From: an uncultured Bartonella sp.
GTDB taxonomy: Bacteria > Pseudomonadota > Alphaproteobacteria > Rhizobiales > Rhizobiaceae
Assembly (NCBI GenBank): GCA_946481695.1
Contig: CAMLON010000027.1
Coordinates: 1-20,826, forward strand
Reading direction: 5' to 3'
DNA: 20,826 bases
A program made the position numbers and the translations under genes. The notes under the pieces are model-generated. The model ran no database searches. It was not told where the DNA came from and saw only the letters and a program-made list of their open reading frames with translations. Numbering within the stretch: position 1 is the first letter of the stretch; every line of letters starts with the position of its first letter. Positions 1 through 7,100 of this stretch are shown here, piece by piece.

Positions 1-133
1 GGCCAAAACACGGTTGACTGTATTTTTACACTCTCCCGCAAAAAGATGAGAAAGGTTAAATTTACCCCTCCCTGACATGGCACCGGTTCTAGCCGATCTT
101 CAAAGTGAAGTCATCCTTAAAAAATCATTTCCC

Positions 134-190
134 CCGACTAAGTCGGAATATCTAGCCCATATGATCATGACAATTAATTGTGATAATCAC
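134..190. promoter_or_regulatory. Cluster of short palindromes downstream of crcB
   Basis: Four perfect dyads lie in 57 bases: CCGACT-A-AGTCGG (134-146), ATGATCAT (161-168), ACAATTAATTGT (170-181) and GTGAT-A-ATCAC (180-190). The last two share two bases. The segment is AT-rich and sits between the crcB stop (219) and the window edge. No open reading frame of convincing length occupies 1-218. The dyads could be operators for a gene beyond the left edge or parts of a terminator. I can assign neither. Confidence 0.3.
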
Positions 191-218
191 TATAAACCGT
201 TTTATTTTTTGTAATTTT

Positions 219-602
219 CTAATGATTGATCTTGCTGCCAAGATAAAATCCCAAAGCGGTCGCGAAAAGACAGAAGACGACAGAAACAATAATATTGAAA
301 AAGGCCTCACCGACTGCGCCTTTCTTCAAAAGTTCGAAGCTTTGCAAGCTGAAGGAAGAAAAAGTTGTAAAGCCGCCGCAAATCCCCACCATGACAAAAA
401 GACGGATATTCTCGCTCACTGGCCATTTTGCCTCTGCCATGGTGATAACGCCAAAAAAAGCGATCACAAAAGACCCGACAATATTGATAAGAATTGTTCC
501 CCATGGCAGATTTTTACTGACTGGAACCATGAGGATCGATAACCAGTAACGTAAAACCGTGCCCAGTGCACCGCCAAAAGCCACCCATAATGTTGCACTC
601 AT
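219..602 (-). CDS. crcB: Fluoride ion channel CrcB/Fluc
   Basis: A 127-residue, very hydrophobic protein with four predicted membrane segments (about 4-24, 34-57, 66-88 and 97-121), the normal length for the family. Family landmarks are visible: an early Gly-rich stretch ending in Arg18-Tyr19, Asn40 in the second segment (ILINIVGSF), and the central GGFTTFSSF motif (76-84). That motif forms the sodium site and phenylalanine track in characterised Fluc channels. CrcB forms dual-topology dimers in the inner membrane that export fluoride passively. The ATG at 602 is supported by AAGGAG eight bases upstream. The gene diverges from the tRNA-editing gene at 739. I do not recognise a fluoride riboswitch in the 136-base gap. 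The assignment is secure. Confidence 0.95.
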   Translation of the reverse strand: MSATLWVAFGGALGTVLRYWLSILMVPVSKNLPWGTILINIVGSFVIAFFGVITMAEAKWPVSENIRLFVMVGICGGFTTFSSFSLQSFELLKKGAVGEAFFNIIVSVVFCLFATALGFYLGSKINH

Positions 603-663
603 CAGTAAAGCTCCTTAAAGCAAGGAAAACAATTTCAACCCAATTATCAAATAAAATGCCGAC

Positions 664-691
664 TTGGAAACTAAATGCCATAAAATAATAT
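664..691 (+). promoter_or_regulatory. Possible promoter for the tRNA-editing gene
   Basis: TTGGAA (664-669), a 16-base spacer, then TAATAT (686-691), 47 bases before the ATG at 739. Both boxes match the sigma-70 consensus at four of six positions, so the match is only fair. An 8-base direct repeat ATGCCGAC (656-663 and 708-715) flanks it. This is the only promoter-like pair I found in the divergent gap. Confidence 0.3.
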
Positions 692-738
692 GACGACTTA
701 AAACAGAATGCCGACAAAACCGAAATAAAGGACTAAAA

Positions 739-1245
739 ATGCCAGCCGGAAAACAGGAATTATTGGATTTTCTAAAAACCTTTGGCATTCATGTCAAAAC
801 GACGACCCATCCCGCGATCTTTACCGTCAAAGAAGGGGACAATATTAAACAAAATATTCCCGGTGCCCATACCAAGAATCTGTTTCTGAAAGATAAAAAG
901 GGACATTATTTTCTGGTGACACTGGGGGCTCATTCGGTTGTCGACCTTAAACATCTTCATGATAAAATCGGTGCATCGGGGCGCCTTTCCTTTGGCAGCC
1001 CTGAAAAACTTTCCGAATATCTCGGCCTTTATCCGGGTGCTGTCAGCGTTTTCGGTCTCATAAATGATAAAGACAATCATGTCACATTCATTCTTGATAA
1101 GGCGCTTTACAATCACTCTATTATCAATTGCCACCCGATGACCAACGAGGCTACAACCTCGATTTCACGTGAAGATCTCGTAAAATTTGTTCGTGCCACA
1201 AATCACGAACCTCTTATTATTCAGGTTTCCGAGGAAGAGGGTTGA
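739..1245 (+). CDS. Free-standing prolyl-tRNA editing protein (YbaK/ProX type)
   Basis: A 168-residue protein of the YbaK/ProRS-INS-like deacylase family, which hydrolyses mischarged aminoacyl-tRNA (Ala-tRNA(Pro) in the ProX branch) in the cytoplasm. Seen in the sequence: the conserved Lys in GAHTKNLFLKD (about 43-52), GLYPGAVSVFGLIND (about 96-110), and the later NCHPMTNEATTSIS motif. Length is typical for single-domain trans-editing factors. AAAGGA lies six bases before the ATG. The gene starts a same-strand run with the thioredoxin-TPR gene 69 bases downstream. The substrate preference (Ala versus Cys) is inferred from family resemblance and cannot be proved here. Confidence 0.88.
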   Translation: MPAGKQELLDFLKTFGIHVKTTTHPAIFTVKEGDNIKQNIPGAHTKNLFLKDKKGHYFLVTLGAHSVVDLKHLHDKIGASGRLSFGSPEKLSEYLGLYPGAVSVFGLINDKDNHVTFILDKALYNHSIINCHPMTNEATTSISREDLVKFVRATNHEPLIIQVSEEEG

Positions 1246-1314
1246 AATTATCAACCAAAGGCACGATTTTGAGATTAGAATGAACAGACATTTCGTAAGA
1301 AACAGGACTTGATA

Positions 1315-2265
1315 ATGAGTGACAATCCTTTTGCGCCACAAGGCGGGCAAATGAATGCAAATGTAAATCTGGCCAATCAAACAGGCGGGGCAGATAATTC
1401 TGTCATCAAGGATACAACAACGGCCGATTTTTCAAAGGATGTCCTTGTCGAATCAAAAAAGCAACCTGTTATTGTCGATTTTTGGGCTACGTGGTGTAAT
1501 CCGTGCAAGCAATTGGGGCCTGTTCTTGAAAAAGTTGTTAAGGCGGCGAAAGGTGCTGTCAAACTCGTCAAACTCGACATTGATAAACATCCTGCCATTC
1601 CCGGACAGATGGGAATCCGTTCCGTACCTGCGGTCATCGCTTTTGTTGATGGCCACCCTGTTGACGGTTTTATGGGGGCAGTGCCGGAAAGCGAAGTCAA
1701 AAAATTTGTTGCAAAACTCACTGGTAACGAAAAAGAAGCAGCAATTGACGAAGCATTGGAGACAGCCAATGAATTGCGCAAAAGCGGCGATGTGACAGGC
1801 GCTGCTACATTTTATGCGCAGGTTTTAAAACAAGCACCTGATAACGTCACCGTTATTGCCGCTTTTGCCGATATGCTTGTCGAACATGGTGAAATTGATC
1901 AGGCCAAAGGCATTCTCAAAGCTGTGCCCGATGCTAAAAAGTCCGACCCTGCTATTCGTGCTGTCGAAGCAAAAATCGCTCTTAAAGAGGAAACCGCCAA
2001 ATTGGGGGACCCGACAGCATTGAAAAAACGCATTGCCGAAAATCCGAAAGATTATCAGGCAGCCTATGACCTTGCTCTTGTTTATAATGCCGAAAACAAG
2101 CGGGATGAAGCGGCCGATTTGCTGCTCGGCATCATGAAAGCGGACAGGACGTGGAATGATGACGGTGCAAGGAAACAATTATTGCAGTTTTTTGAAGCCT
2201 GGGGTGCAATGGATCCGTCAACATTGACTGCACGCAGAAAACTGTCATCATTATTGTTTTCTTGA
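1315..2265 (+). CDS. Thioredoxin-domain protein with C-terminal TPR region (CnoX/YbbN-like)
   Basis: From the ATG at 1315 the protein has 316 residues. A TTG six bases upstream would add two residues, but the AGGA at 1304-1307 fits the ATG better. After a Gln/Asn-rich N-terminus of about 30 residues comes a thioredoxin fold with an intact active site WCNPC (Cys61, Cys64) and the cis-proline loop IRSVPAV. Residues from about 145 on are helical and resemble tetratricopeptide repeats. This is the layout of CnoX/YbbN chaperedoxins, which protect and hand over client proteins under oxidative stress. E. coli CnoX has lost the redox CxxC, whereas this protein keeps it, so it may also be a reductase. 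It lies upstream of a LON-domain gene in the same orientation. Confidence 0.88.
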   Translation: MSDNPFAPQGGQMNANVNLANQTGGADNSVIKDTTTADFSKDVLVESKKQPVIVDFWATWCNPCKQLGPVLEKVVKAAKGAVKLVKLDIDKHPAIPGQMGIRSVPAVIAFVDGHPVDGFMGAVPESEVKKFVAKLTGNEKEAAIDEALETANELRKSGDVTGAATFYAQVLKQAPDNVTVIAAFADMLVEHGEIDQAKGILKAVPDAKKSDPAIRAVEAKIALKEETAKLGDPTALKKRIAENPKDYQAAYDLALVYNAENKRDEAADLLLGIMKADRTWNDDGARKQLLQFFEAWGAMDPSTLTARRKLSSLLFS

Positions 2266-2370
2266 TGGCTTGTCTGCCTAAAACCTTGAAGACTTTATTA
2301 TTATCGGGATGTTAAAAAATGTCTCGTTCAAATTTTTAAAAACCATTGTGGCTCTGGACGATAAAAAACA

Positions 2371-3036
2371 ATGAAAGCTGGAAATGCCCATTATATTCAG
2401 GTGAAAGATCTGCCCGACGAAATCGGCCTGTTTCCGCTCGAAGGGGTTCTGCTTTTGCCGAACGGCTATTTGCCGCTTAATGTTTTCGAGCCGCGTTATC
2501 TGGAACTTGTTGAAGATGCAATGAAAGGAAACCGGTTGATCGGTATTATCCAGCCGGAGCCGGAATCAAACAATGCCGAAAAGCCGGAGCTTTATAAAGC
2601 CGGCTGTATCGGGCGCATCACAAGTTTTGCCGAAACCGGAGATGGCCGGCTGATGATCGGCTTGCAGGGTGTTTGTCGTTTCAAACTTCAAAAAGAAATT
2701 GCAAGTGACAAACCCTACCGGATTGCAAAAATTACGATTGATGAAAGTGACCTTGTCGAACAACCGGATTCAGGCGATAAAATCAATCGCGAAGAGCTTC
2801 TTGATACTTTTGAAAAATTTCTTGATGCCCATGAAATGGAAGCCGATTGGGATTCGATCATGCAGGCACCGACAGAATCGCTTGTCAATGCGCTTGCGAT
2901 CATGGCGCCTTTCGGAACTGCCGAAAAACAGGCACTTCTTGAAGCACCTGATATCGTTGCCCGTGCTGCAACCCTCGTTGCTTTGACAGAACGCTCGCTC
3001 ATGGAACATAGTGGTGATGATAAACCGCTCAATTGA
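2371..3036 (+). CDS. LON substrate-binding-domain protein (Lon N-terminal domain only)
   Basis: A 221-residue protein consisting essentially of the N-terminal substrate-recognition domain of Lon, without the AAA+ ATPase or protease parts. The diagnostic start is visible: IGLFPLEGVLLLPNGYLPLNVFEPRYLELVEDAM (given here only as the motif family; residues about 18-51), followed by a beta-rich segment with GCIGRITSF and the GLQGVCRF strand. Family members of this size are common in alphaproteobacteria, often beside the thioredoxin-TPR gene as here. Their function is not settled; a role in substrate recognition or protein quality control is only inferred. The Shine-Dalgarno upstream of 2371 is weak (GGACG about 10 bases away). 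The next gene follows after 36 bases, suggesting an operon. Confidence 0.88.
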   Translation: MKAGNAHYIQVKDLPDEIGLFPLEGVLLLPNGYLPLNVFEPRYLELVEDAMKGNRLIGIIQPEPESNNAEKPELYKAGCIGRITSFAETGDGRLMIGLQGVCRFKLQKEIASDKPYRIAKITIDESDLVEQPDSGDKINREELLDTFEKFLDAHEMEADWDSIMQAPTESLVNALAIMAPFGTAEKQALLEAPDIVARAATLVALTERSLMEHSGDDKPLN

Positions 3037-3072
3037 ACGCTGTCCGCGGTTCAAACGCTTGGATATGATCTG

Positions 3073-3264
3073 ATGGTCAAATATGCAACCGACCCGAAAA
3101 TGCTTGAACTTCTGGTTTGTCCGGTAACAGGCGGAGAGCTTCATTACGATAAGGAACGACAGGAACTCGTTTCCAAAAAGGCGAGGCTCGCTTTTCCTAT
3201 TCGTGACGGTATACCGATTATGCTTGCCTCGGAAGCGCGCCCATTGGAAGAAAACGAAATATAA
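3073..3264 (+). CDS. Trm112-like / UPF0434 (YcaR-type) small protein
   Basis: A 63-residue protein matching the UPF0434/Trm112-like family. It has the N-terminal [11 protein letters not shown] (12-22) and the C-terminal signature [13 protein letters not shown] (39-51). Trm112 proteins in eukaryotes and archaea activate methyltransferases; the bacterial role is not established. Only Cys16 of the usual CPxC pair is present (CPVT), and the later Cys seen in E. coli YcaR is replaced by Ser (ELVSKK). The classical zinc site is therefore absent. It is the last gene of the apparent proX-like/thioredoxin/LON cluster, 36 bases after the LON-domain stop. I see no strong terminator after it. Confidence 0.88.
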   Translation: MVKYATDPKMLELLVCPVTGGELHYDKERQELVSKKARLAFPIRDGIPIMLASEARPLEENEI

Positions 3265-3422
3265 TTTTTCCAAAAGCTTGTTTCGCTTTCGAAAGACCAT
3301 GCTATAACATAAATTGTGGTCACATTATTCCAATTCATGCGGTTGATCCTTTATATTGTTATAGAGACCGTCTGGAATTTTGTTGTCCAATCGTTTTGAT
3401 TATTTGAGAGGGCACAATCATT

Positions 3423-4535
3423 ATGGCTTCCAGAAAACTCTTTCTTCTTCCCGGAGACGGAATCGGCGTTGAGTCGATGGCCGAAGTTAAAAAAATCATT
3501 ACCTATATGGATAAAGAACTCGGGCTTGATTTCGAGTGTGAAGAAGGGCTTGTCGGGGGTGCCGCTTATGATGCTTATGGCACGGCCATTTCGGAAGACG
3601 ATATGAAACGGGCTTTGGCAGCCGATGCGGTGCTTTTTGGTGCTGTTGGTGGTCCGAAATGGGCAAAAGTCCCTTATGAGGTGCGGCCCGAAGCCGGGTT
3701 GTTGCGGCTGCGCAAGGATCTTGGTTTGTTTGCCAATTTGCGACCGGCCATTTGCTACCCCTCGCTTGCTTCTGCCTCGTCGCTAAAACGAGAGCTTGTT
3801 GACGGGCTTGATATACTGATTGTACGCGAGCTCACGGGCGGCGTCTATTTCGGTGAACCGAAAGAAATTATCGAACTCGACCACGGGCAAAAACGCGCAA
3901 TTGATACCCAGATTTACGACACTTACGAGATTGACCGTATTGCAAGAGTTGCTTTTGATCTTGCACGCACTCGCAGAAACAAAGTGACTTCTCTTGAAAA
4001 ACACAATGTCATGAAAACCGGTATTCTCTGGAACGAAGTCGTTACAGATGTCCATGACAAGGACTATAAAGATGTAACGCTTGAACATATGCTGGCCGAT
4101 TCCGGCGGCATGCAATTGGTGCGCGCACCCAAGCAATTCGATGTTATTGTAACCGATAATCTTTTCGGCGATATTTTCTCAGACATTGCAGCTATGCTTA
4201 CGGGTTCGCTCGGCATGTTGCCTTCTGCCTCTCTGGGAGAGGAAGACAAGAAAACAGGCAAGCGCCATGCGCTTTATGAACCTGTTCATGGCTCTGCTCC
4301 CGACATTGCCGGAAAAGGCATTGCCAACCCTATCGCAATGATAGCTTCACTTGCTATGTGCCTGCGCTATTCTTTCCTCATGGGGGCTGAAGCTGACCGG
4401 CTGGAAAAGGCTATTTCTGCTGTTCTTGATGATGGTGTGCGTACAGCCGATATCTATTCGGAAGGCATGAAAAAAGTTTCAACCAGTGAAATGGGTGATG
4501 CCATTTTGCAAAAATTCAAAACGATGGTTGCATAA
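3423..4535 (+). CDS. leuB: 3-isopropylmalate dehydrogenase
   Basis: A 370-residue cytoplasmic enzyme that oxidatively decarboxylates 3-isopropylmalate to 2-oxoisocaproate with NAD+, the third step of leucine synthesis. Visible landmarks: GDGIG (11-15), substrate-binding [16 protein letters not shown] (Arg95, Arg97, Arg107), [11 protein letters not shown] (Arg135, Tyr142), RNKVTS (Lys187), the acidic metal site in NLFGDIFSD (Asp250, Asp254) with partner Asp226, and the NAD-binding [18 protein letters not shown]. Length is normal. One oddity is SDIAAM, where most relatives have SDE, so a conserved Glu next to a metal ligand is Ile. GAGAGGG lies about 11 bases before the ATG. The gene appears monocistronic, with about 160 bases upstream and no leader peptide recognised there. 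Confidence 0.96.
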   Translation: MASRKLFLLPGDGIGVESMAEVKKIITYMDKELGLDFECEEGLVGGAAYDAYGTAISEDDMKRALAADAVLFGAVGGPKWAKVPYEVRPEAGLLRLRKDLGLFANLRPAICYPSLASASSLKRELVDGLDILIVRELTGGVYFGEPKEIIELDHGQKRAIDTQIYDTYEIDRIARVAFDLARTRRNKVTSLEKHNVMKTGILWNEVVTDVHDKDYKDVTLEHMLADSGGMQLVRAPKQFDVIVTDNLFGDIFSDIAAMLTGSLGMLPSASLGEEDKKTGKRHALYEPVHGSAPDIAGKGIANPIAMIASLAMCLRYSFLMGAEADRLEKAISAVLDDGVRTADIYSEGMKKVSTSEMGDAILQKFKTMVA

Positions 4536-4926
4536 AACCGGCTTTCCTGACCGGATTGATGAATGGACTATCTTTTAAGAAAACTTGGCCGGATTAACTC
4601 CGGTCAAGCTGAAGTGGCGTCGGCCAAGTATCAATCAATTTTGTTCTTTGAATAAAGATAAAACCTGTAAAGTGCTGGGAAACCACCACGTTTAAACCGT
4701 TTTTCAATAGCTTCATTAGTTTTAGATATTCAGAACCGGTTTCATCAGCCTTGAACTTTCAAAAATTTTTGCCGCTCACTGCTCTTCTTTTTATTGCTTG
4801 AAATTCAAGCTTTCTTGATGAGCAAATCATCGTCTCAAACTCTGATAAAATGGCAAGATTTTCTTGCGCAACTTGTTAATACCATAAGAATTCACCATGA
4901 AAAATAGTTGATTGCTATTGTGTTTC
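4536..4926. other. Gene-free spacer after leuB with several hairpins
   Basis: I find no supported gene here. A 10-bp stem with one G-U pair (CTTGGCCGGA / TCCGGTCAAG, 4584-4608, loop TTAAC) follows leuB but has no T-tract, so it is a weak terminator candidate. Further dyads are CAAAAATTTTTG (4760-4771) and GCTTGAA-A-TTCAAGC (4796-4810). The segment is AT-rich and all frames are short. Confidence 0.5.
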
Positions 4927-4954
4927 TTGACAGAGGTTGAAAATACGCTAAAAC
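4927..4954 (+). promoter_or_regulatory. Putative promoter of the asd leader transcript
   Basis: A perfect -35 box TTGACA (4927-4932) is followed after 16 bases by TAAAAC (4949-4954), four of six to the -10 consensus. Transcription would start near 4961, leaving a very short untranslated segment before the AAGGAG at 4965-4970 and the ATG at 4978. Some alphaproteobacterial attenuator leaders have similarly short 5' ends. The spacing is at the short edge, so this is a moderate call. Confidence 0.4.
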
Positions 4955-4977
4955 CAATGCGATCAAGGAGTTTAAAA

Positions 4978-5094
4978 ATGGACTTTTCCGGGTTCCATAT
5001 CAATCGGTTTTCGAGCTGCCATCGCGGCCTCGATCACTGCTGCTCATCCTTGACAATTATTGGCCACAAAAAAACGACAAAGAAAATTATCTGA
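4978..5094 (+). CDS. Putative regulatory leader peptide of asd (38 residues)
   Basis: This short ORF has a strong Shine-Dalgarno (AAGGAG, 4965-4970) seven bases before its ATG. In-frame ATGs at 4912 and 4957 exist but lack a comparable site. The peptide ends LTIIGHKKTTKKII: 11 of the last 14 residues are Thr, Ile or Lys, in tandem pairs (codons 5068-5091). The next gene with its own start is asd, whose product leads to Lys, Thr, Met and Ile. Runs of codons for pathway end products just before a structured RNA are the hallmark of attenuator leader peptides; E. coli thrL is rich in Thr and Ile. No homologue is known to me. The A-rich composition alone favours Lys/Thr/Ile, so conservation must decide. 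Confidence 0.5.
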   Translation: MDFSGFHINRFSSCHRGLDHCCSSLTIIGHKKTTKKII

Positions 5095-5100
5095 CGTCCC

Positions 5101-5190
5101 TTGGCCAACCTGCTCTCTCCCGGGTGCGGCCCGGGGGGTAAGCCTGACGGCCGCCGGGCTTCTTCACAAAACACGGAGAGAGACAGGAGT
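5101..5190 (+). promoter_or_regulatory. asd: Structured 5' leader of asd with mutually exclusive stems sequestering the Shine-Dalgarno
   Basis: The segment is far more GC-rich than its surroundings. Stem P1 pairs CCTG+CTCTCTCC (5109-5120) with GGAGAGAG+CAGG (5175-5182, 5184-5187), 12 bp with one bulged A, and buries most of the asd Shine-Dalgarno AGGAG (5185-5189). Hairpin A pairs 5116-5124 with 5130-5138 (9 bp, two G-U, loop TGCGG) and uses the same 5' arm as P1, so the two exclude each other. Hairpin C pairs AAGCCTG (5140-5146) with CCGGGCTT's complementing bases 5155-5161, followed by TTCTTC. Alternative pairing GCCCGG (5129-5134) / CCGGGC (5154-5159) competes with both A and C. TTGGCCA (5060-5066), inside the leader ORF, can pair with TGGCCAA (5102-5108). 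I do not recognise it as a named riboswitch class. Confidence 0.55.
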
Positions 5191-5199
5191 TCTGATTAA

Positions 5200-6234
5200 A
5201 TGGGTTTTAAGGTTGCTGTTGTAGGTGCTACGGGAAATGTTGGACGAGAAATGCTCAACATTCTTGAAGAGCGCGGTTTTCCGGCTGATGAAGTTGTTCC
5301 ACTCGCCTCGCATCGGTCATTGGGAACAGAAGTTTCCTTTGGTGACAAAACACTGAAGGTCAAAGTTCTTGATAATTACGATTTTTCCGACACCGATATT
5401 TGCCTGATGTCAGCCGGTGGCGATGTTTCCAAACAATGGGCACCGAAGATCGGTGCAGCCGGTGCTGTCGTTATCGATAATTCTTCGGCCTGGCGTTATG
5501 ACATTGATGTTCCGCTCATTGTTCCGGAAGTCAATCCGGATGCAATCGAAGGTTTCAAAACACATAATATCATTGCCAATCCGAACTGTTCGACAGCCCA
5601 GCTTCTGGTCGCTCTAAAACCTCTGCATGATGCTGCAACCATCAAGCGCGTTGTTGTTTCAACCTATCAATCGGTTTCGGGTGCAGGCAAGGCAGGAATG
5701 GACGAGCTCTTCGAGCAATCACGCGCCGTTTTTGTGGCAGATCCTATTACAGTACGTAAATTCACGAAACGTATTGCTTTCAACGTTATTCCCCATATCG
5801 ACGTATTCATGGAAGACGGCTACACCAAAGAAGAATGGAAAATGGTTGCCGAAACCAAGAAAATGCTCGACCCGAAAATCAAGCTTACGGCTACTGCCGT
5901 TCGTGTTCCGGTTTTCATCGGCCATGGCGAGGCAGTCAATGTCGAGTTTGAAAAACCCATCAGTGCCGACGAAGCCCGCGAAATCCTGCGCAATGCTCCA
6001 GGCTGTCAGGTTGTCGACAAACACGAAGATGGCGGCTATATGACACCTTATGAATCTGCCGGTGAAGACGATACATTTGTTAGCCGTATCCGCGAGGATA
6101 TCACTGTTGAAAATGGCCTGTCCTTCTGGGTTGTTGCCGATAATTTGCGCAAAGGTGCAGCTCTCAATGCAGTGCAGATTGCCGAACTTCTGATCGCACG
6201 CAATCTGATTACCCCCAAAAAAGCCAAAGCATAA
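5200..6234 (+). CDS. asd: Aspartate-semialdehyde dehydrogenase
   Basis: A 344-residue cytoplasmic enzyme that reduces beta-aspartyl phosphate to aspartate semialdehyde with NADPH, the branch-point precursor for Lys (and diaminopimelate for the cell wall), Thr, Met and Ile. Visible: nucleotide-binding GATGNVG (9-15), the strand with SAGGDVS, the active-site NPNCST (catalytic Cys130), STYQSVSGAGKAGMDEL, and the acid/base His242 in RVPVFIGHGEAVN. Length is typical for the bacterial dimeric type. AGGAG (5185-5189) is 10 bases before the ATG and can be hidden in an upstream RNA stem. The gene is monocistronic, closed by a strong terminator at 6301-6334. Confidence 0.97.
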   Translation: MGFKVAVVGATGNVGREMLNILEERGFPADEVVPLASHRSLGTEVSFGDKTLKVKVLDNYDFSDTDICLMSAGGDVSKQWAPKIGAAGAVVIDNSSAWRYDIDVPLIVPEVNPDAIEGFKTHNIIANPNCSTAQLLVALKPLHDAATIKRVVVSTYQSVSGAGKAGMDELFEQSRAVFVADPITVRKFTKRIAFNVIPHIDVFMEDGYTKEEWKMVAETKKMLDPKIKLTATAVRVPVFIGHGEAVNVEFEKPISADEAREILRNAPGCQVVDKHEDGGYMTPYESAGEDDTFVSRIREDITVENGLSFWVVADNLRKGAALNAVQIAELLIARNLITPKKAKA

Positions 6235-6300
6235 AGCTTGTAATCATAAGAAATATTCAGACTTTACGAGCTTAAAAGCCGTTATAAAAAGCTGAAAATG

Positions 6301-6334
6301 CCCCTGTCGAGACTTTCTCGCAGGGGTATTTTTT
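6301..6334 (+). terminator. Intrinsic terminator of asd
   Basis: CCCCTG (6301-6306) pairs with CAGGGG (6321-6326), and CGAG (6308-6311) with CTCG (6317-6320), leaving one bulged T and a five-base loop. TATTTTTT follows directly. It lies 66 bases after the asd stop codon and is a textbook factor-independent terminator. Confidence 0.9.
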
Positions 6335-6751
6335 CAAGTTTAAAAATATCATTCCCCCGTTACAACAGCTTTACTTCCGTTTTAAACATCATGATCAGCA
6401 TCATGAAGCCGTGCCGGTACGCAATAACTAAAAAGCCAATGAAATACTTTCCGATGACTTTTCCCGATATTTATGAAAACGGTTTTTAGGACCGCCATTC
6501 TATTTCGGGATTGATTGACAACTTTCCGGCGGAAACCCGGATATCGCAAAAATCCAGCGACTCATGAAGACTGACGAAGATGGAGAAAAAATTGCAGTGA
6601 AACTGCGTTTTTCAAGAGCCAATTGCAACCGAAAGATAATTTAAAACCATTTTAAATAACAAAAATGCCGCGAAACAGCCTTTTTTACCAAAAGATAGTT
6701 TTTTATCTTTGCAACATTCATGATTGTATATAAAACAAAATAAGGAAAACC
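6335..6751. other. Gene-free spacer between asd and the small membrane protein
   Basis: I find no supported gene. A 63-codon frame at 6298-6489 begins inside the asd terminator and has no family resemblance, so I leave it out. A 7-bp hairpin AAAGATA / TATCTTT (6691-6710, loop of six) stands alone in AT-rich sequence. TATATAAAA-like tracts near 6726-6735 could serve as a -10 region for the downstream small gene but have no clear -35 partner. Confidence 0.4.
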
Positions 6752-6781
6752 ATGCAGAAATACCGGCCAATCTTCCGGTAA
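6752..6781 (+). CDS. Possible 9-codon upstream ORF before the small membrane protein
   Basis: AAGGA (6742-6746) stands five bases before an ATG that opens a nine-codon ORF (MQKYRPIFR) ending in TAA at 6779-6781. Its second half is a 6-bp hairpin, TACCGG (6761-6766) / CCGGTA (6775-6780), and the Shine-Dalgarno of the next gene begins six bases after the stop. The arrangement could couple translation of the two ORFs. At this length chance is a serious explanation. Confidence 0.25.
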   Translation: MQKYRPIFR

Positions 6782-6796
6782 TATGTGGAGGCAAAA

Positions 6797-6982
6797 ATGA
6801 TACGTGCTGTTGCACAGGTTATATTAGATTGTGCCGGTTATATCACCGCACTTTTTATTCCTGAAGACGCAACGAATTTTGACTTCATCCGCATGGGCGT
6901 CGCATTAATGATGTTGATTTTCTTCTCGATTTTGTGCTGGTTGCTGCCCCAACTTTTTCACAACGGCAAGCACTCCCACTAA
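6797..6982 (+). CDS. Small hypothetical membrane protein (61 residues)
   Basis: The ATG at 6797 follows a perfect GGAGG (6787-6791) by five bases. A GTG at 6785 in the same frame would place the ribosome site inside the gene, so ATG is preferred. The protein starts with an amphipathic stretch (residues 1-20), has an acidic middle (PEDATNFDF) and one clear membrane segment of about 21 residues (GVALMMLIFFSILCWLLPQLF). It ends in a short His/Lys tail (HNGKHSH). I do not recognise a family. It stands alone between long spacers, 250 bases before metQ. The ribosome site and clean hydrophobic segment make it likely to be real. Confidence 0.65.
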   Translation: MIRAVAQVILDCAGYITALFIPEDATNFDFIRMGVALMMLIFFSILCWLLPQLFHNGKHSH

Positions 6983-7100
6983 TCTACGAAAAAATATTTT
7001 TCTTTATTTGATTATTTATAAAAAAATCATCCTGTCATATGACCATTGTCTATTGAAAATGTTGCTTGGTTTTTATACCACTTCCGGTAAAACTGATCGG

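Noticed and set aside
1..99. Minus-strand frame open to the window edge, ATG at 78 (MSGRGKFNLSHLF...)
   Set aside because: Only 26 codons are visible, with no ribosome site and no recognised family. An open frame this short is expected by chance.
603..738. Fluoride riboswitch upstream of crcB
   Set aside because: The minus-strand leader is AT-rich and I cannot find the conserved pseudoknot core. A covariance search would settle it.
4912..4977. N-terminal extension of the asd leader ORF from ATG 4912 or 4957
   Set aside because: Neither start has a comparable ribosome site, and the first lies upstream of the proposed promoter. The ATG at 4978 has AAGGAG at ideal spacing.
6298..6489. 63-codon plus-strand frame
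   Set aside because: It begins in the asd terminator stem and its first codons encode the hairpin. No ribosome site and no recognisable protein.
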